64,000 nucleotides of DNA from Azospirillum endophyticum (GTDB lineage Bacteria; Pseudomonadota; Alphaproteobacteria; Azospirillales; Azospirillaceae), in NCBI RefSeq assembly GCF_016595245.1, contig NZ_JAENHM010000023.1, forward strand, positions 1 through 64,000, in the 5' to 3' direction. This document shows, in pieces, positions 50,885 through 59,874 of the stretch; the stretch's first letter is position 1; every line of letters begins with the position of its first letter. The position numbers and the translations under genes were made by a program. The notes beneath the pieces were generated by a model. It was not told the DNA's origin and ran no database searches. It saw only the letters and a program-made list of their open reading frames with translations.

Positions 50885-51331
50885 TCAAGCCACGGGCTTG
50901 CCGGCGGCTCCCGTTCCCGCATCGCACCCGGCTTCGCAAGCCATAGCGACGACCGCGTCGTCGAGCTGCTCCTCGAAGCGTTCGATGCGGCCGTCACGCA
51001 CCCGCAGCCGATGGTGGGTCACCGTCTCGACCCGCCTGCCGGTCTTCCGGTAGGTGGCGCCGACCAGGTTCCTCACCCGGACATCGTCGCCTTCGACCGT
51101 CATGTCCAGCAGGTCGTGCCGGTCGATGCTCCAATCCTGCGTCAGTCCGTCGAAGTAGCGCCGGACGCCGTCCACCCCGTGGAAGGTGCCGGAAAATGAG
51201 GCGAAAACCGGCGATTCCCGGTTGGACACCCATTCGACGTCGGGAGACAGGTGATCGAACACCGCCTGGACCTCGCCGACGCCATAACGGTCGTAGAGGG
51301 TCCGTAGCCACGTCAGATCCTTTTGCGTCAT
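50885..51331 (-). CDS. SnoaL/NTF2-like protein
   Basis: 148 aa with the alpha+beta barrel pattern of SnoaL/ketosteroid isomerase-like proteins (LRTLYDRYGVGEVQAVFDHLSPDVEWV; FSGTFHGVDGVRRYFDGL). Function unknown: small-molecule binding or isomerase. The ATG at 51331 follows GAGGGAG. Single gene, convergent with the phospholipid operon. Confidence 0.85.
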   Translation of the reverse strand: MTQKDLTWLRTLYDRYGVGEVQAVFDHLSPDVEWVSNRESPVFASFSGTFHGVDGVRRYFDGLTQDWSIDRHDLLDMTVEGDDVRVRNLVGATYRKTGRRVETVTHHRLRVRDGRIERFEEQLDDAVVAMACEAGCDAGTGAAGKPVA

Positions 51332-51593
51332 GACGTTCTCCCTCTCTTGCTTGGAAAAGATGACTCGCGGAGGTGGTCGGGGGCGGATCCTACGCCCGCT
51401 CACCTGCGGGACGGCAAAGGCAGGCGTCGTGCCCCGAAGGACGTCGTTGCTTCTCCGTCCGTGTGCCGGCGGCTATCGGATGCGGCACGGATCCGGCGGC
51501 CGAACTTCGCTGGAGTATCGTGCCATTTACGACCGTTTCCCCATGCGCCGACCACCGGTATGAGGCAAGGCGACCGCCGATGTGCCTTTGACG
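51332..51593. other. Intergenic region, no gene seen
   Basis: About 260 bp of high-GC sequence between the SnoaL-like gene and the putative EcfG promoter. Short open frames exist but have no ribosome site and atypical composition. Confidence 0.5.
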
Positions 51594-51618
51594 GGAACCG
51601 CTGCCCGCCGGACGGGTT
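51594..51618 (+). promoter_or_regulatory. Possible EcfG (general stress) promoter
   Basis: GGAAC (51594-51598), a 16-bp spacer and GGTT (51615-51618) match the alphaproteobacterial general stress consensus GGAAC-N16/17-CGTT with one mismatch. Predicted start of transcription is about 60 bp before the small membrane protein. Confidence 0.45.
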
Positions 51619-51689
51619 GATCCAAGCATGAACGTGGCGTCACCGGCTGGCGGCGACGTCGCGAACGAGGCGAGAGAAGGACCGACACC

Positions 51690-51776
51690 ATGCTCAAGAT
51701 TTTCGGCTGGGCCATCCTGATCATCTTCATCATCGGCCTTCTGGTCGTCACCGGCATCCTGAAGCTGATTTTCTGA
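51690..51776 (+). CDS. 28-residue single-pass membrane protein
   Basis: 28 aa: MLKIFGW, then a hydrophobic helix (residues 8-24, rich in Ile, Leu, Val, Gly), ending KLIF. The Shine-Dalgarno GAGAAGGAC lies 7-15 nt upstream. Lys3 and Lys25 flank the helix, as expected for a small integral membrane protein. Such proteins often modulate a larger membrane complex or a stress response. No homologue is recognised. A possible EcfG promoter precedes it. Confidence 0.6.
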   Translation: MLKIFGWAILIIFIIGLLVVTGILKLIF

Positions 51777-52515
51777 CCCCTTCCGATCGGTGTGCCCGCC
51801 CGCTTATCCCTCCGCCAGTACCGACTTGAGGCGCAGGTGGGTGCGGCAACCGGCAGCCTTCCGGCGGATCAGGTCATCGCAGGTCCGGATGTCGTCGATC
51901 AGGCCGCTCGCCATGCCGGCGGAAACCACGCCCGCCCGGACAGCATCGGACTGCGGGGTAGCCAAGCCGCGCTGCGGGGCCATACCCCGGCCTTGAATAC
52001 TCGGGCGGTGTTGCGCAGGGTATGATTGCGGCCCTGCTCCCGGCCCTTCTCCCAGTGGCCAACTCTTCCGGTCTGTCGCCCGGCATCGACCGCCCTGTGC
52101 GACCGGCCGGTCGATGCCGGGCGGGCGCGCCACGTCGGCTTTCATGGTGTCGGCATCCCATCTATGCTGTTCGTCTGGGGCAACCATAAACTGTTCAAGA
52201 AAAGCACCTTCATAAATGCTCTCAAGACTGAATCGGCGATATGAATTTAGCCATATTACCAAAGAGAAGGCCTTGAGAAAACTTAAGCACAGGCAGAGAT
52301 CTTAACCTATGATAATGAAAGTATAGAGTCTAACAAGACATTCTGTCGCTTCGTTCACCTCAACGCGGTGCGCGCGGCGGAAACAGAGTCTTTATGCTGC
52401 AAACTGTGCTGAACACCGTCAAGCCCAGCGGCATATGTTGGCAGCTCCTGATTGACGTGGGCTCGTTTCGGGAACGGCCCGCAGGGTTTGTGATCGAGAC
52501 GAGCAAAGGACGACC
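51777..52515. other. Intergenic region with a low-GC segment
   Basis: Bases 52170-52370 are clearly AT-rich against a high-GC background, as in a long promoter or a remnant of acquired DNA. A minus-strand frame at 51804-52262 could encode 152 residues, but its composition is irregular and it has no ribosome site. The bacteriophytochrome promoter should lie in the right part. Confidence 0.5.
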
Positions 52516-54774
52516 GTGACGCCTGCAACCAGACCGGAACCGTGGCCACAGACCATGGCGGGCACGCTCGACCTCGACGCCTGCGCGCGCGAGCCGATCC
52601 ATTTCCCCGGCAGCATCCAGCCGCACGGCCACCTTCTGGCGATGGAAGCGGACAGCCTGCGTCTCGTCTGTGCCAGTGCGGAAGCCGGAGTGGTGCTGAA
52701 CCGCTCTCCGGTCGACGCCTTCGGTCTGCCGGTCGACCAGTTGATCGACGCCGGTGCCCTGCCCTCGCTGCTGCGCGGCCTGCGCGCCGCTCCGGCCGAA
52801 CCGGTGCAGCTCGACATCCTTCATCTGCGCAGCGGCGGCGATTATCAGGCGATCGTACACCGCACCGGCGATTTGGTGATCCTGGAGCTGGAGGAACTGC
52901 CCGCCACCGGTGCCGGCACGTTGGAAGCACTGTATCCGCAGATGCGCGAGGGCATCCGGCGCATGCAGGCCGCCCATGATTTCGACGCCCTGCTGGCCTG
53001 CACCGCGGAAGAGGTGCGGGCGTTGACCGGGTTCGACCGCGTGCTGGTCTATCGCTTCGACGAACAGTGGAACGGCACCGTCATCGCCGAGGACGGCAAT
53101 GGCCGCCTGCCCTCCTACCGGGGATTGCGTTTTCCAGCCTCCGACGTCCCGCAACAGGCCCGGCGGCTCTATGCGTTGAATCGTCTGCGGCTGATCGCCG
53201 ACGCGCGCTACCAGCCGGTCCCCCTCCTGTCCGATGGACGGGATGCGCAGGCTCTGGATCTCAGTTTTTCCGTGTTGCGCAGCGTATCGCCGGTCCATCT
53301 GGAATATATGCGGAACATGGGCACGCCCGCCTCCATGTCGATCTCGGTGATGGATGGCGACAGGCTCTGGGGCCTGATCTCCTGCCACCATGCCGAGCCG
53401 CGGCAGGTCTCCTTCGCCGTGCGCACCGCCTGCGACCTGCTGGGACAGGTGCTGTCCAGCCAGATGATCGCGCTGGAGCGGGCGCTGGACGCCGACCACC
53501 GCATCCGTTCCAAGAGCATCCAGGCCCGGCTGCTCGCCCATATGGCCGCAGCGGAGCATTTCATCGACGGGCTGCTGGAGGACCGCGAGGATCTGCTGGG
53601 GCTGGTCAATGCCGACGGCGCCGCGATCCTGTTCGACGGCGACTGCCGGCTGATCGGCCGCACCCCGCCGCAGGAGATCATCGAAGCCATCGCCGCCGAA
53701 CTGGCCGGCCAGGGCATCAAGGACCTGTTCGCCAGTCACCGTCTTCCGGTCGAGATGCCCGCCGCCGCCGGAATGGAAAGGACTGCCAGCGGCCTGCTGG
53801 CGATCTCGATCTCCCAGCTGCACCCCAGCTATCTGTTGTGGTTCCGGCCCGAGATCGTGCAGTCGATCGACTGGGCCGGCGATCCCAAGAAACCGCGCGA
53901 CGCCAGCGGCCAGCTCTCTCCGCGCAGTTCCTTCGAGGCCTGGAAGGAGACGGTGATCGGCCAGTCCCTGCCCTGGCGCCACGGCGAGGTCGAGGCGGCC
54001 GGCGACTTCCGCAACGCGATCGTCGGGATCGTGCTGCGCAAGGCGGAGGAGATGGCCGCCCTCAACGATGAGCTTCGCCGCAGCAACGGCGAGCTTGCCG
54101 CCTTCTCCTATTCGGTCTCGCACGACCTGCGGGCCCCCTTCCGCCACGTCACCAGCTATGCCGAGCTTCTGCGGTCCCGCGCCGCCGACAAGCTGAACGA
54201 CCGGGAGCGCCATTACCTGGACAGCATCATCGAGGCCGCGAGTTCGGCCGGCCGGCTGGTCGATGGATTGCTGCACTTCTCGCAGCTGGGCCGTACCGCT
54301 TTGGCACGCGTCGATGTCGATGTCGGCCAGCTGGTGGAGGAGGTGCGCCACCTGCTGGAGCCGGATCTGCGGGACCGCGACATCCGCTGGACCCTGCATC
54401 CGCTGCCCAGCGTCAACGGCGATCCGACCATGCTGCGGCTGGTGGTGCAGAATCTGCTGTCCAACGCCATCAAATACACGCGTGACCGCGCCCGATCCGA
54501 GATCGAGGTCGGGTGCCGGACCACGGCCGACGCGCATGAGTTCTTCGTGCGCGACAATGGTCGTGGATTCGATATGGCCTATGCCGGCAAGCTCTTCGGT
54601 GTCTTCCATCGCCTGCACCGCGAGGAAGAGTTCGAGGGAATCGGCATCGGCCTCGCCAATGTCCGCCGCATCGTGGAGCGCCACGGCGGGCGGGTCTGGG
54701 CGGAAGGCAGGCTGGATCAAGGCGCCACCTTCCATTTCTCCCTGCCGCGGTCCTCAGCCGCCGAATCGAGGTAG
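52516..54774 (+). CDS. bphP: Bacteriophytochrome histidine kinase
   Basis: 752 aa red/far-red photoreceptor. PAS domain with chromophore Cys23 in LDACAREPIHFPGSIQPHG, GAF domain (about 150-315) with FPASDVPQQARRLY (the usual DIP reads DVP), PHY domain (about 330-500) with the tongue motif SPRSSF, then HisKA (FSYSVSHDLRAPFRH) and HATPase (NLLSNAIKYT, DNGRGFD, GIGIGLANV). It binds biliverdin and autophosphorylates in response to light. No heme oxygenase gene is adjacent. The start at 52516 is a GTG just after AGCAAAGGACGACC. The operon continues with a response regulator four bases on. Confidence 0.95.
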   Translation: MTPATRPEPWPQTMAGTLDLDACAREPIHFPGSIQPHGHLLAMEADSLRLVCASAEAGVVLNRSPVDAFGLPVDQLIDAGALPSLLRGLRAAPAEPVQLDILHLRSGGDYQAIVHRTGDLVILELEELPATGAGTLEALYPQMREGIRRMQAAHDFDALLACTAEEVRALTGFDRVLVYRFDEQWNGTVIAEDGNGRLPSYRGLRFPASDVPQQARRLYALNRLRLIADARYQPVPLLSDGRDAQALDLSFSVLRSVSPVHLEYMRNMGTPASMSISVMDGDRLWGLISCHHAEPRQVSFAVRTACDLLGQVLSSQMIALERALDADHRIRSKSIQARLLAHMAAAEHFIDGLLEDREDLLGLVNADGAAILFDGDCRLIGRTPPQEIIEAIAAELAGQGIKDLFASHRLPVEMPAAAGMERTASGLLAISISQLHPSYLLWFRPEIVQSIDWAGDPKKPRDASGQLSPRSSFEAWKETVIGQSLPWRHGEVEAAGDFRNAIVGIVLRKAEEMAALNDELRRSNGELAAFSYSVSHDLRAPFRHVTSYAELLRSRAADKLNDRERHYLDSIIEAASSAGRLVDGLLHFSQLGRTALARVDVDVGQLVEEVRHLLEPDLRDRDIRWTLHPLPSVNGDPTMLRLVVQNLLSNAIKYTRDRARSEIEVGCRTTADAHEFFVRDNGRGFDMAYAGKLFGVFHRLHREEEFEGIGIGLANVRRIVERHGGRVWAEGRLDQGATFHFSLPRSSAAESR

Positions 54775-54778
54775 CCCC

Positions 54779-55252
54779 ATGGCCGCGCTGAAACCGATCC
54801 TGCTGGTCGAGGACAATCCGAAGGACCTGGAACTGACGCTGGAGGCCTTCGCCGAGGCGCAGCTCGCCAACGACATCGTCGTCGCCCGCGACGGGGCGGA
54901 GGCACTGTCCTACCTGTTTCGCGAGGACGGGCAGGCGGTTTCCAAGCCGTCCGATCCGAAATATCCGGCCGTCATCATCCTCGACATCAAGCTGCCGAAG
55001 GTGGATGGGATCGAGGTGCTGCAGCGGATCAAGGCCAATGACAGCACCCGGGCGATTCCCGTCGTCATGCTGACCTCCTCCAAGGAGGAGCAGGATCTCG
55101 TCCGCAGCTATCGGCTCGGGGTGAATGCCTTCGTGGTCAAGCCGGTCGGGTTCAAGGAGTTCTTCGACGCGATCCGCGACATCGGAAGTTTCTGGGCGAT
55201 CCTGAACGAGCCGCCGCCCGGCTGCCATCCCCGCAGGCCGCGCGGCAACTGA
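54779..55252 (+). CDS. CheY-like response regulator, partner of the bacteriophytochrome
   Basis: 157 aa single receiver domain of the Rcp1 kind: LLVEDNPKDLELT with the acid pair, phospho-acceptor Asp in VIILDIKLPKVDG, Thr/Ser in VMLTSSKEEQD, and Lys in FVVKPVGFKEF. No output domain. It probably receives phosphate from the bacteriophytochrome kinase. The stop overlaps the next start as TGATG. Confidence 0.93.
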   Translation: MAALKPILLVEDNPKDLELTLEAFAEAQLANDIVVARDGAEALSYLFREDGQAVSKPSDPKYPAVIILDIKLPKVDGIEVLQRIKANDSTRAIPVVMLTSSKEEQDLVRSYRLGVNAFVVKPVGFKEFFDAIRDIGSFWAILNEPPPGCHPRRPRGN

Positions 55253-56778
55253 TGGCCCAATTGTTGGACTCCTCCGTCGGCCGTCCCGCCGATTCCCCCT
55301 TTGCCGAAGACCCCTCGGCTTTGGGGTCGCCGATCCCGTGCCGCGTCCTGCTGCTGGAGGATAGCGGCATCGACGCCGATCTGGTGCGCGAACATCTACG
55401 GATGATCGACGGCCACGACTTCGAGGTTCAGCGGGTCGAGACGCGGCAGGCCTTCATCGACGCTGTCGGCAACGGGGGGCCCTTCGATCTGATCCTGTCA
55501 GACTTCGACCTGCCCGATTTCGACGGGATGTCGGCGCTGGCGATCGCGCGCGACCGGCTTCCCCGGGTCCCCTTCATCTTCGTGTCCGGCATGCTGGGCG
55601 AGGAGAACGCCATCGAGGCGCTGAAGAAGGGTGCCACCGACTATGTCGTGAAGCTGCGGATGGAGCGCCTGCAGGTCGTGGTCCGCCGTGCCCTGGTGGA
55701 GGCCCGCGACCGCAACGAGCTGGCCGACAAGCGCAAGGCATTGGCCGAAAGCGAGGCGCGCCTGCGCTTCGCGCTGGAGGCGGGACGGCTCGGCTCCTGG
55801 GAGTTGACGCTGTCGACCAATCGGCTGCACGTCTCGTCGATCTGCGCCGCCAACCTGGGTCTTTCCGATCCGGCGGAGATCTCGACTTATGACCGGCTGC
55901 TGGAGCGCGTCCATCCCGGCGACCGCGAGCATCAGCAGGCGATGGTTCGTCAGGCGGTGACCAGCGGCTTGCCGCTCGACATGGAATACCGCACGATCTG
56001 GCCCGACGGCAGCCTCCACTGGATCCAGGTGCGCGGCCGCGCCATCTACGACAAGAATGGCAAGCCGACCGGGCTCGCTGGCGTTTCGCTCAACATCACC
56101 GACCGCAAGAAGGCCGAGGAGCGGCAGCTTCTGCTGTTGGAGGAGTTGAACCATCGGGTCAAGAATACGCTGGCGATGGTGCAGTCGATCGCCAAGCAAA
56201 CCCTGCGCACCGCGCCGTCGGTCGAGGATTTCCCCGACGCCTTCCAGTCCCGGCTGCGCGCCCTGGCCCAGGCCCACGACCTGCTGACCCGCCGCCATTG
56301 GCAGGGCGCGTCGCTGAGCGAGATCGCCGCCCTGACCCTGGAGCCCCATGTCCATGCCGGCCGCGTTCGGGTCGCCGGTCCGCCGGTCAACCTGACCACC
56401 GGCGTCGCGGTGTCGCTGCATCTCGCCTTTCATGAGCTTGCCACCAACGCCGCGAAATACGGTGCCCTGTCGGCGGAAAACGGCCGCATCGATCTGGAGT
56501 GGGAAATCGCGCCGGTATCGATTCCAGTCGCGCGGGATGCCGGCAGCCAAGCCGGAACCGGACACGCCTCCTCTGGGTCGACCGATGCGCTGGTGCTGAG
56601 GTGGCGCGAGAGCGGCGGGCCGCCGGTGGTGCCGCCGACGCGGCGTGGGTTCGGCTCCCGCCTGATCGAGCGTGGTCTTGCGCATGAGTTGGAGGGCGAT
56701 GTCGTCCTTGCTTTCGATTCAGCCGGCGTAAGATGCCGGCTGGTAATTCCCCTGTCGTCGCGAGTGAGCCCGCAGTGA
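55252..56778 (+). CDS. Receiver-PAS-HWE histidine kinase
   Basis: 508 aa, soluble. A receiver domain (about 28-150, Asp in LILSDFDLPDFDG) is followed by a PAS domain (about 165-285, ending ITDRKKAEE) and an HWE-family kinase: phospho-acceptor ELNHRVKNTLAMVQSIAKQT, FHELATNAAKYGALS, and WRESGGPPV with the Trp-x-Glu that names the family. HWE kinases are central in alphaproteobacterial light and stress signalling. Because it starts with a receiver it can take input from the phytochrome and pass it to the last response regulator of the operon. Confidence 0.92.
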   Translation: MAQLLDSSVGRPADSPFAEDPSALGSPIPCRVLLLEDSGIDADLVREHLRMIDGHDFEVQRVETRQAFIDAVGNGGPFDLILSDFDLPDFDGMSALAIARDRLPRVPFIFVSGMLGEENAIEALKKGATDYVVKLRMERLQVVVRRALVEARDRNELADKRKALAESEARLRFALEAGRLGSWELTLSTNRLHVSSICAANLGLSDPAEISTYDRLLERVHPGDREHQQAMVRQAVTSGLPLDMEYRTIWPDGSLHWIQVRGRAIYDKNGKPTGLAGVSLNITDRKKAEERQLLLLEELNHRVKNTLAMVQSIAKQTLRTAPSVEDFPDAFQSRLRALAQAHDLLTRRHWQGASLSEIAALTLEPHVHAGRVRVAGPPVNLTTGVAVSLHLAFHELATNAAKYGALSAENGRIDLEWEIAPVSIPVARDAGSQAGTGHASSGSTDALVLRWRESGGPPVVPPTRRGFGSRLIERGLAHELEGDVVLAFDSAGVRCRLVIPLSSRVSPQ

Positions 56779-57143
56779 CCGACGCGAACCTGTCCGAACT
56801 GACCGTCCTGATCGTCGAGGACGAGCCGCTGATCGCCATGAGCCTGGAGGATGCCCTGCTCGACCAGGGCGTGACTTGTCTCGGCCCGGCCGGTTCCGTA
56901 TCCACGGCATTGCAAATGATCGAGGCCGGCGGCTTCGACATCGCACTGCTCGACGTCAACCTGCGCGGCGAGCGGGTGGACGCGGTGGCCGACCGGCTGG
57001 CCGCTGCCGGCATCCCCTTCATCTTCACCACCGGCCATGGCGCGGAGGGGCTGCCCGAGGCCCACCGGGCTCGGCCGGTGATCGGTAAGCCGTTCCGCGA
57101 CCTCGACATCACCCAAGCTCTCGCCCGCCACCGGCCGCGCTGA
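56733..57143 (+). CDS. Single-domain response regulator
   Basis: 136 aa from the ATG at 56733. A GTG at 56775, overlapping the kinase stop as GTGA, would give 122 aa and starts nearer the conserved domain. Receiver features: LIVEDEPLIAMSLEDAL, Asp in IALLDVNLRGE, TTGHGAEG and Lys in VIGKPFRD. The FATGUY-like stretch of stress-type regulators is approximated by IFTTGHG. It is a likely target of the HWE kinase, with no output domain. Confidence 0.9.
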   Translation: MPAGNSPVVASEPAVTDANLSELTVLIVEDEPLIAMSLEDALLDQGVTCLGPAGSVSTALQMIEAGGFDIALLDVNLRGERVDAVADRLAAAGIPFIFTTGHGAEGLPEAHRARPVIGKPFRDLDITQALARHRPR

Positions 57144-57323
57144 GCCTGTCTGTCCGGCGGTCCGGAGGCGGATGCGCCCGAGCGCCGGTTCGCGACACCG
57201 CTTCCTCCTGTGTCGGAATGCCGGAATTCGCTGCCAACGGGGCCGGCGGAGCCCCGCTTGGCATGCGCAGCAGCCCTTTTCCCTTCCGACGCGACAACGT
57301 GCCGCGGCTGACTATCAGCCGCT
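57144..57323. other. Intergenic region, no gene seen
   Basis: Left part of the 324-bp gap before the kdgT gene. High GC, no ribosome site or convincing frame; a regulatory site lies just to the right. Confidence 0.5.
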
Positions 57324-57356
57324 TTGACAAAGGCGACGCTACTTGTATACTAGTAT
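57324..57356 (+). promoter_or_regulatory. kdgT promoter with GntR-like operator
   Basis: TTGACA (57324-57329), a 16-bp spacer and TATACT (57346-57351) form a near-consensus sigma-70 promoter. The palindrome ATACTAGTAT (57347-57356), within TTGTATACTAGTATGCA, covers the -10 box and resembles operators of FCD-type GntR regulators (GTATAC cores). The regulator is not encoded nearby. Confidence 0.7.
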
Positions 57357-57467
57357 GCACTTAGGCGGCGCGCCCTGTGTCGCCCCGATAAGAAGACGGC
57401 CGCTGTGTCATGCCCGACAGCAATGGGGCGCGGCGGCGACGGGATGAAATTCGAAGGAGTGTCGGCC

Positions 57468-58484
57468 ATGAACATCAAGTCCCGGATCGACCGCATCCCC
57501 GGCGGGATGATGATCGTCCCCCTGTTTCTCGGCGCGTGCCTGAACACGCTTGCTCCCAACACAGGCAAATTCTTCGGATCCTTCACCAACGGGCTCATCA
57601 CCGGCACGCTGCCGATCCTGTCGGTGTGGTTCTTCTGCATCGGCGCGAGCATCAGCCTCAAGGCCACGCCGCTGGTCCTGCGCAAGAGCGGCGTGCTGGT
57701 GTCGGTCAAGATCCTCACCGCCGCGATGGCGGGCGTCATCGCCTCCTGGTTCATTCCGGCGGAGGGCATCACCTCCGGCTTCTTCTCCGGCCTGTCGGTC
57801 CTGGCAATCATCGCCGTGATGAACGACACCAACGGCGGCATGTACATGGCCCTGATGCAGCAGTACGGCACCAAGGAGGAAGCCGGCGCCTTCTGCCTGA
57901 TGTGCCTGGAATCGGGGCCCTTCATGACCATGGTCACGCTGGGCATCGCCGGCCTTGCGGCCTTTCCCTGGCAGACGATGGTCGGTGCCCTGCTGCCTTT
58001 CATCATCGGCTTCGTCCTCGGCAACCTGGACAAGGATCTGCGGGCTTTCTTCACCCAGGGCGTGTCCGTGATGGTGCCATTCTTCGCCTTCGCGCTGGGC
58101 AATAACCTGAACTTCTCGACGATCCTCAACACCGGCCTGCTCGGCATCGTGCTCGGGCTGACGGTGATCGCCGTCACCGGCTTCATGCTGGTTCTGGCCG
58201 ACATCCTGCTGGCGAAGGGCAACGGCACGGCCGGCATCGGTGCGGCGTCGACCGCCGGCGCCGCGGTGACGGTGCCGCCGATCATCGCCGCGATCGAGCC
58301 GTCCTTCGCGCCGGTCGCCCCGTCGGCGACAGCGCTGATCGCCACCAGCGTGGTGGTCACGGCCTTGCTGACGCCGCCGCTGACGGCGTGGTGGGCGCGG
58401 CGCTTCGGCGTGCTGTCGCCGCGCTACATGGCTGCCGAGGCGGCCAAGCTCTCCCGCCCGGTGGGCATCGCCCCGGCCGAGTGA
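57468..58484 (+). CDS. kdgT: 2-keto-3-deoxygluconate permease
   Basis: 338 aa with about ten transmembrane segments. The KdgT family is clear from the N-terminus ([21 protein letters not shown]) and [22 protein letters not shown] and [12 protein letters not shown]. It imports 2-keto-3-deoxygluconate by proton symport, linking pectin or glucuronate breakdown to the Entner-Doudoroff route. The ATG at 57468 follows GAAGGAG. No kdgK/kdgA gene is adjacent. Strong promoter with overlapping operator. Confidence 0.94.
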   Translation: MNIKSRIDRIPGGMMIVPLFLGACLNTLAPNTGKFFGSFTNGLITGTLPILSVWFFCIGASISLKATPLVLRKSGVLVSVKILTAAMAGVIASWFIPAEGITSGFFSGLSVLAIIAVMNDTNGGMYMALMQQYGTKEEAGAFCLMCLESGPFMTMVTLGIAGLAAFPWQTMVGALLPFIIGFVLGNLDKDLRAFFTQGVSVMVPFFAFALGNNLNFSTILNTGLLGIVLGLTVIAVTGFMLVLADILLAKGNGTAGIGAASTAGAAVTVPPIIAAIEPSFAPVAPSATALIATSVVVTALLTPPLTAWWARRFGVLSPRYMAAEAAKLSRPVGIAPAE

Positions 58485-58510
58485 GCGAGCTTCAGGAAAA
58501 CTTCGGATCG

Positions 58511-58544
58511 AGGCCGCCGGCGGTTACCCCGCCAGCGGCCTTTT
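58511..58544 (+). terminator. Terminator of kdgT
   Basis: AGGCCGC (58511-58517) pairs with GCGGCCT (58535-58541), with an inner stem, followed by TTTT. It lies 26 nt after the kdgT stop and 10 bp before the end of the convergent PCu(A)C gene. Confidence 0.85.
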
Positions 58545-58554
58545 CACCTATCAC

Positions 58555-59082
58555 TTATTGCTTCTGGGCCGGCTCGGCGCCGTGGCTGTGACCGGCAGCC
58601 CCCATCCCCGCCATATGGCCTTCGGCCTGGGGAGCGCTCTGTCCGGCCGCCTCGACGGCGATCTCCACGTCGACGGTGCCGGCCTTCTCGAAGCGCAGGG
58701 TCATCGGGATGCGGGCGCCCTTTTCCAGCGGGTGCTTGAGGCCGAGCAGCATGATGTGCAGCCCGCCCGGCGCCAGCTTCACCTCCTGGCCCGGAGCGAT
58801 GGCGATGGGCGGAACCTCGCGCATCTTCATCACGCCGTTCTCGTTCAGATGGGTGTGCAGTTCCGCTTTCTCCGCGACCGGCGTGGAGGCCGAGACCAGA
58901 TGGTCTTCCGTGGCCCCGGTGTTGGTCAGCGACAGATAGGCTCCGCCATTCGGTGCCGACGGCGCGGTGGCGCGGGCCCAGGGGTGGCCGATCTCGATCG
59001 GGCCGGCCTTGTAGCTGTGAGCCAGGACGGGGCCGGCACCGAACAGGGCAAGTGCGGCGGCGATGCCGAGGATGCGCTTCAT
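58555..59082 (-). CDS. PCu(A)C copper chaperone
   Basis: 175 aa with a signal peptide (1-21, LAHSY), periplasmic. Cupredoxin-like fold with the copper site spread over AELHTH, MKM and HIM in order, as in the family (H-x10-M-x21-H-x-M). The His/Met-rich tail (HMAGMGAAGHSHG) probably binds Cu(II) as well. It delivers copper to the CuA site of cytochrome oxidase. The Shine-Dalgarno is AGGAGA. A DUF2946 gene is upstream. Confidence 0.92.
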   Translation of the reverse strand: MKRILGIAAALALFGAGPVLAHSYKAGPIEIGHPWARATAPSAPNGGAYLSLTNTGATEDHLVSASTPVAEKAELHTHLNENGVMKMREVPPIAIAPGQEVKLAPGGLHIMLLGLKHPLEKGARIPMTLRFEKAGTVDVEIAVEAAGQSAPQAEGHMAGMGAAGHSHGAEPAQKQ

Positions 59083-59293
59083 CAAATCTTCTCCTGGAAT
59101 GCGGATGTGAACGGCTGAGGGGGCCGCCACGGCGGCGGATGCCGCTGGGCAGCGATCGGAATTTCCGGTTTCGGATTGCACGCCCGGAACCACACGCCGG
59201 ATGTGCCGGGCCAGACTTGGTGGTCTGGACGGCGATCGGGCATGACGATGCTCGGTGGCGCGATATCGGTATCGGTGACTTGACGGCCGGGGA

Positions 59294-59740
59294 TCAGGCG
59301 AGTGACGGAGGAGCGCGGGCCCGGAGGGTCGACAGGAACCAACCGGTCGCGATCCGCTCGGCCGGCAACAGGCGGGTGTCGCGGACCGCAGCAAAGGCCG
59401 GGCCGACCGCCAGGAGGGGCGGCGGCAAGGCCAAGCCGGCCACCAGCGGGCAGAGGGGGCAATGTCCGGTACCGGGATGCGAGGACTCCGGCGACTTGGC
59501 TTCGCCATCTCCGTCGAGCACGACCCCGAATTCGGCGATGCCGTAATCGGCGGCATCGGCCTGGATCGTGGTCAGGCCGCCGGAGGAGCAGATCAGCAGC
59601 GCCGCCGTCTCTCCGGTCCCGACGGTCCCCGTGACCGGCGTCATCCAGCCCCAGGCGATGACCTGCAGCAACAGCGCGGCCATCCCGGCCACGAGGCCGA
59701 GTCTCCGTACCCGCCGCACTGTCGACCGACCGAAGGCCAT
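59294..59740 (-). CDS. DUF2946 membrane-associated protein
   Basis: 148 aa. An N-terminal hydrophobic segment (about 18-38), then a small domain with the Cys motifs ICSSGG and HCPLCPL typical of DUF2946, a family found beside copper proteins and TonB receptors. Role unknown, perhaps copper handling. The start could also be 59836; 59740 is preferred as it places the hydrophobic segment near the N-terminus. About 210 bp before the copper chaperone gene. Confidence 0.75.
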   Translation of the reverse strand: MAFGRSTVRRVRRLGLVAGMAALLLQVIAWGWMTPVTGTVGTGETAALLICSSGGLTTIQADAADYGIAEFGVVLDGDGEAKSPESSHPGTGHCPLCPLVAGLALPPPLLAVGPAFAAVRDTRLLPAERIATGWFLSTLRARAPPSLA

Positions 59741-59874
59741 CCGGCTCCGCCATCCCTGCAAGATGCCGGGCGAACCCGGCAGCGGGGCAAGATACCGCAG
59801 CCCGCTTGACGGGACGAGCGGCAAATGGACCCACAAGCCGGGAAGGGTCGGCCCGCAGAGTCAGGCCCGCAAAG

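Noticed and set aside
51804-52262. 152-codon minus-strand frame in the intergenic region before the phytochrome
   Set aside because: No ribosome site and irregular composition that changes along its length; it resembles no family. Kept as intergenic.
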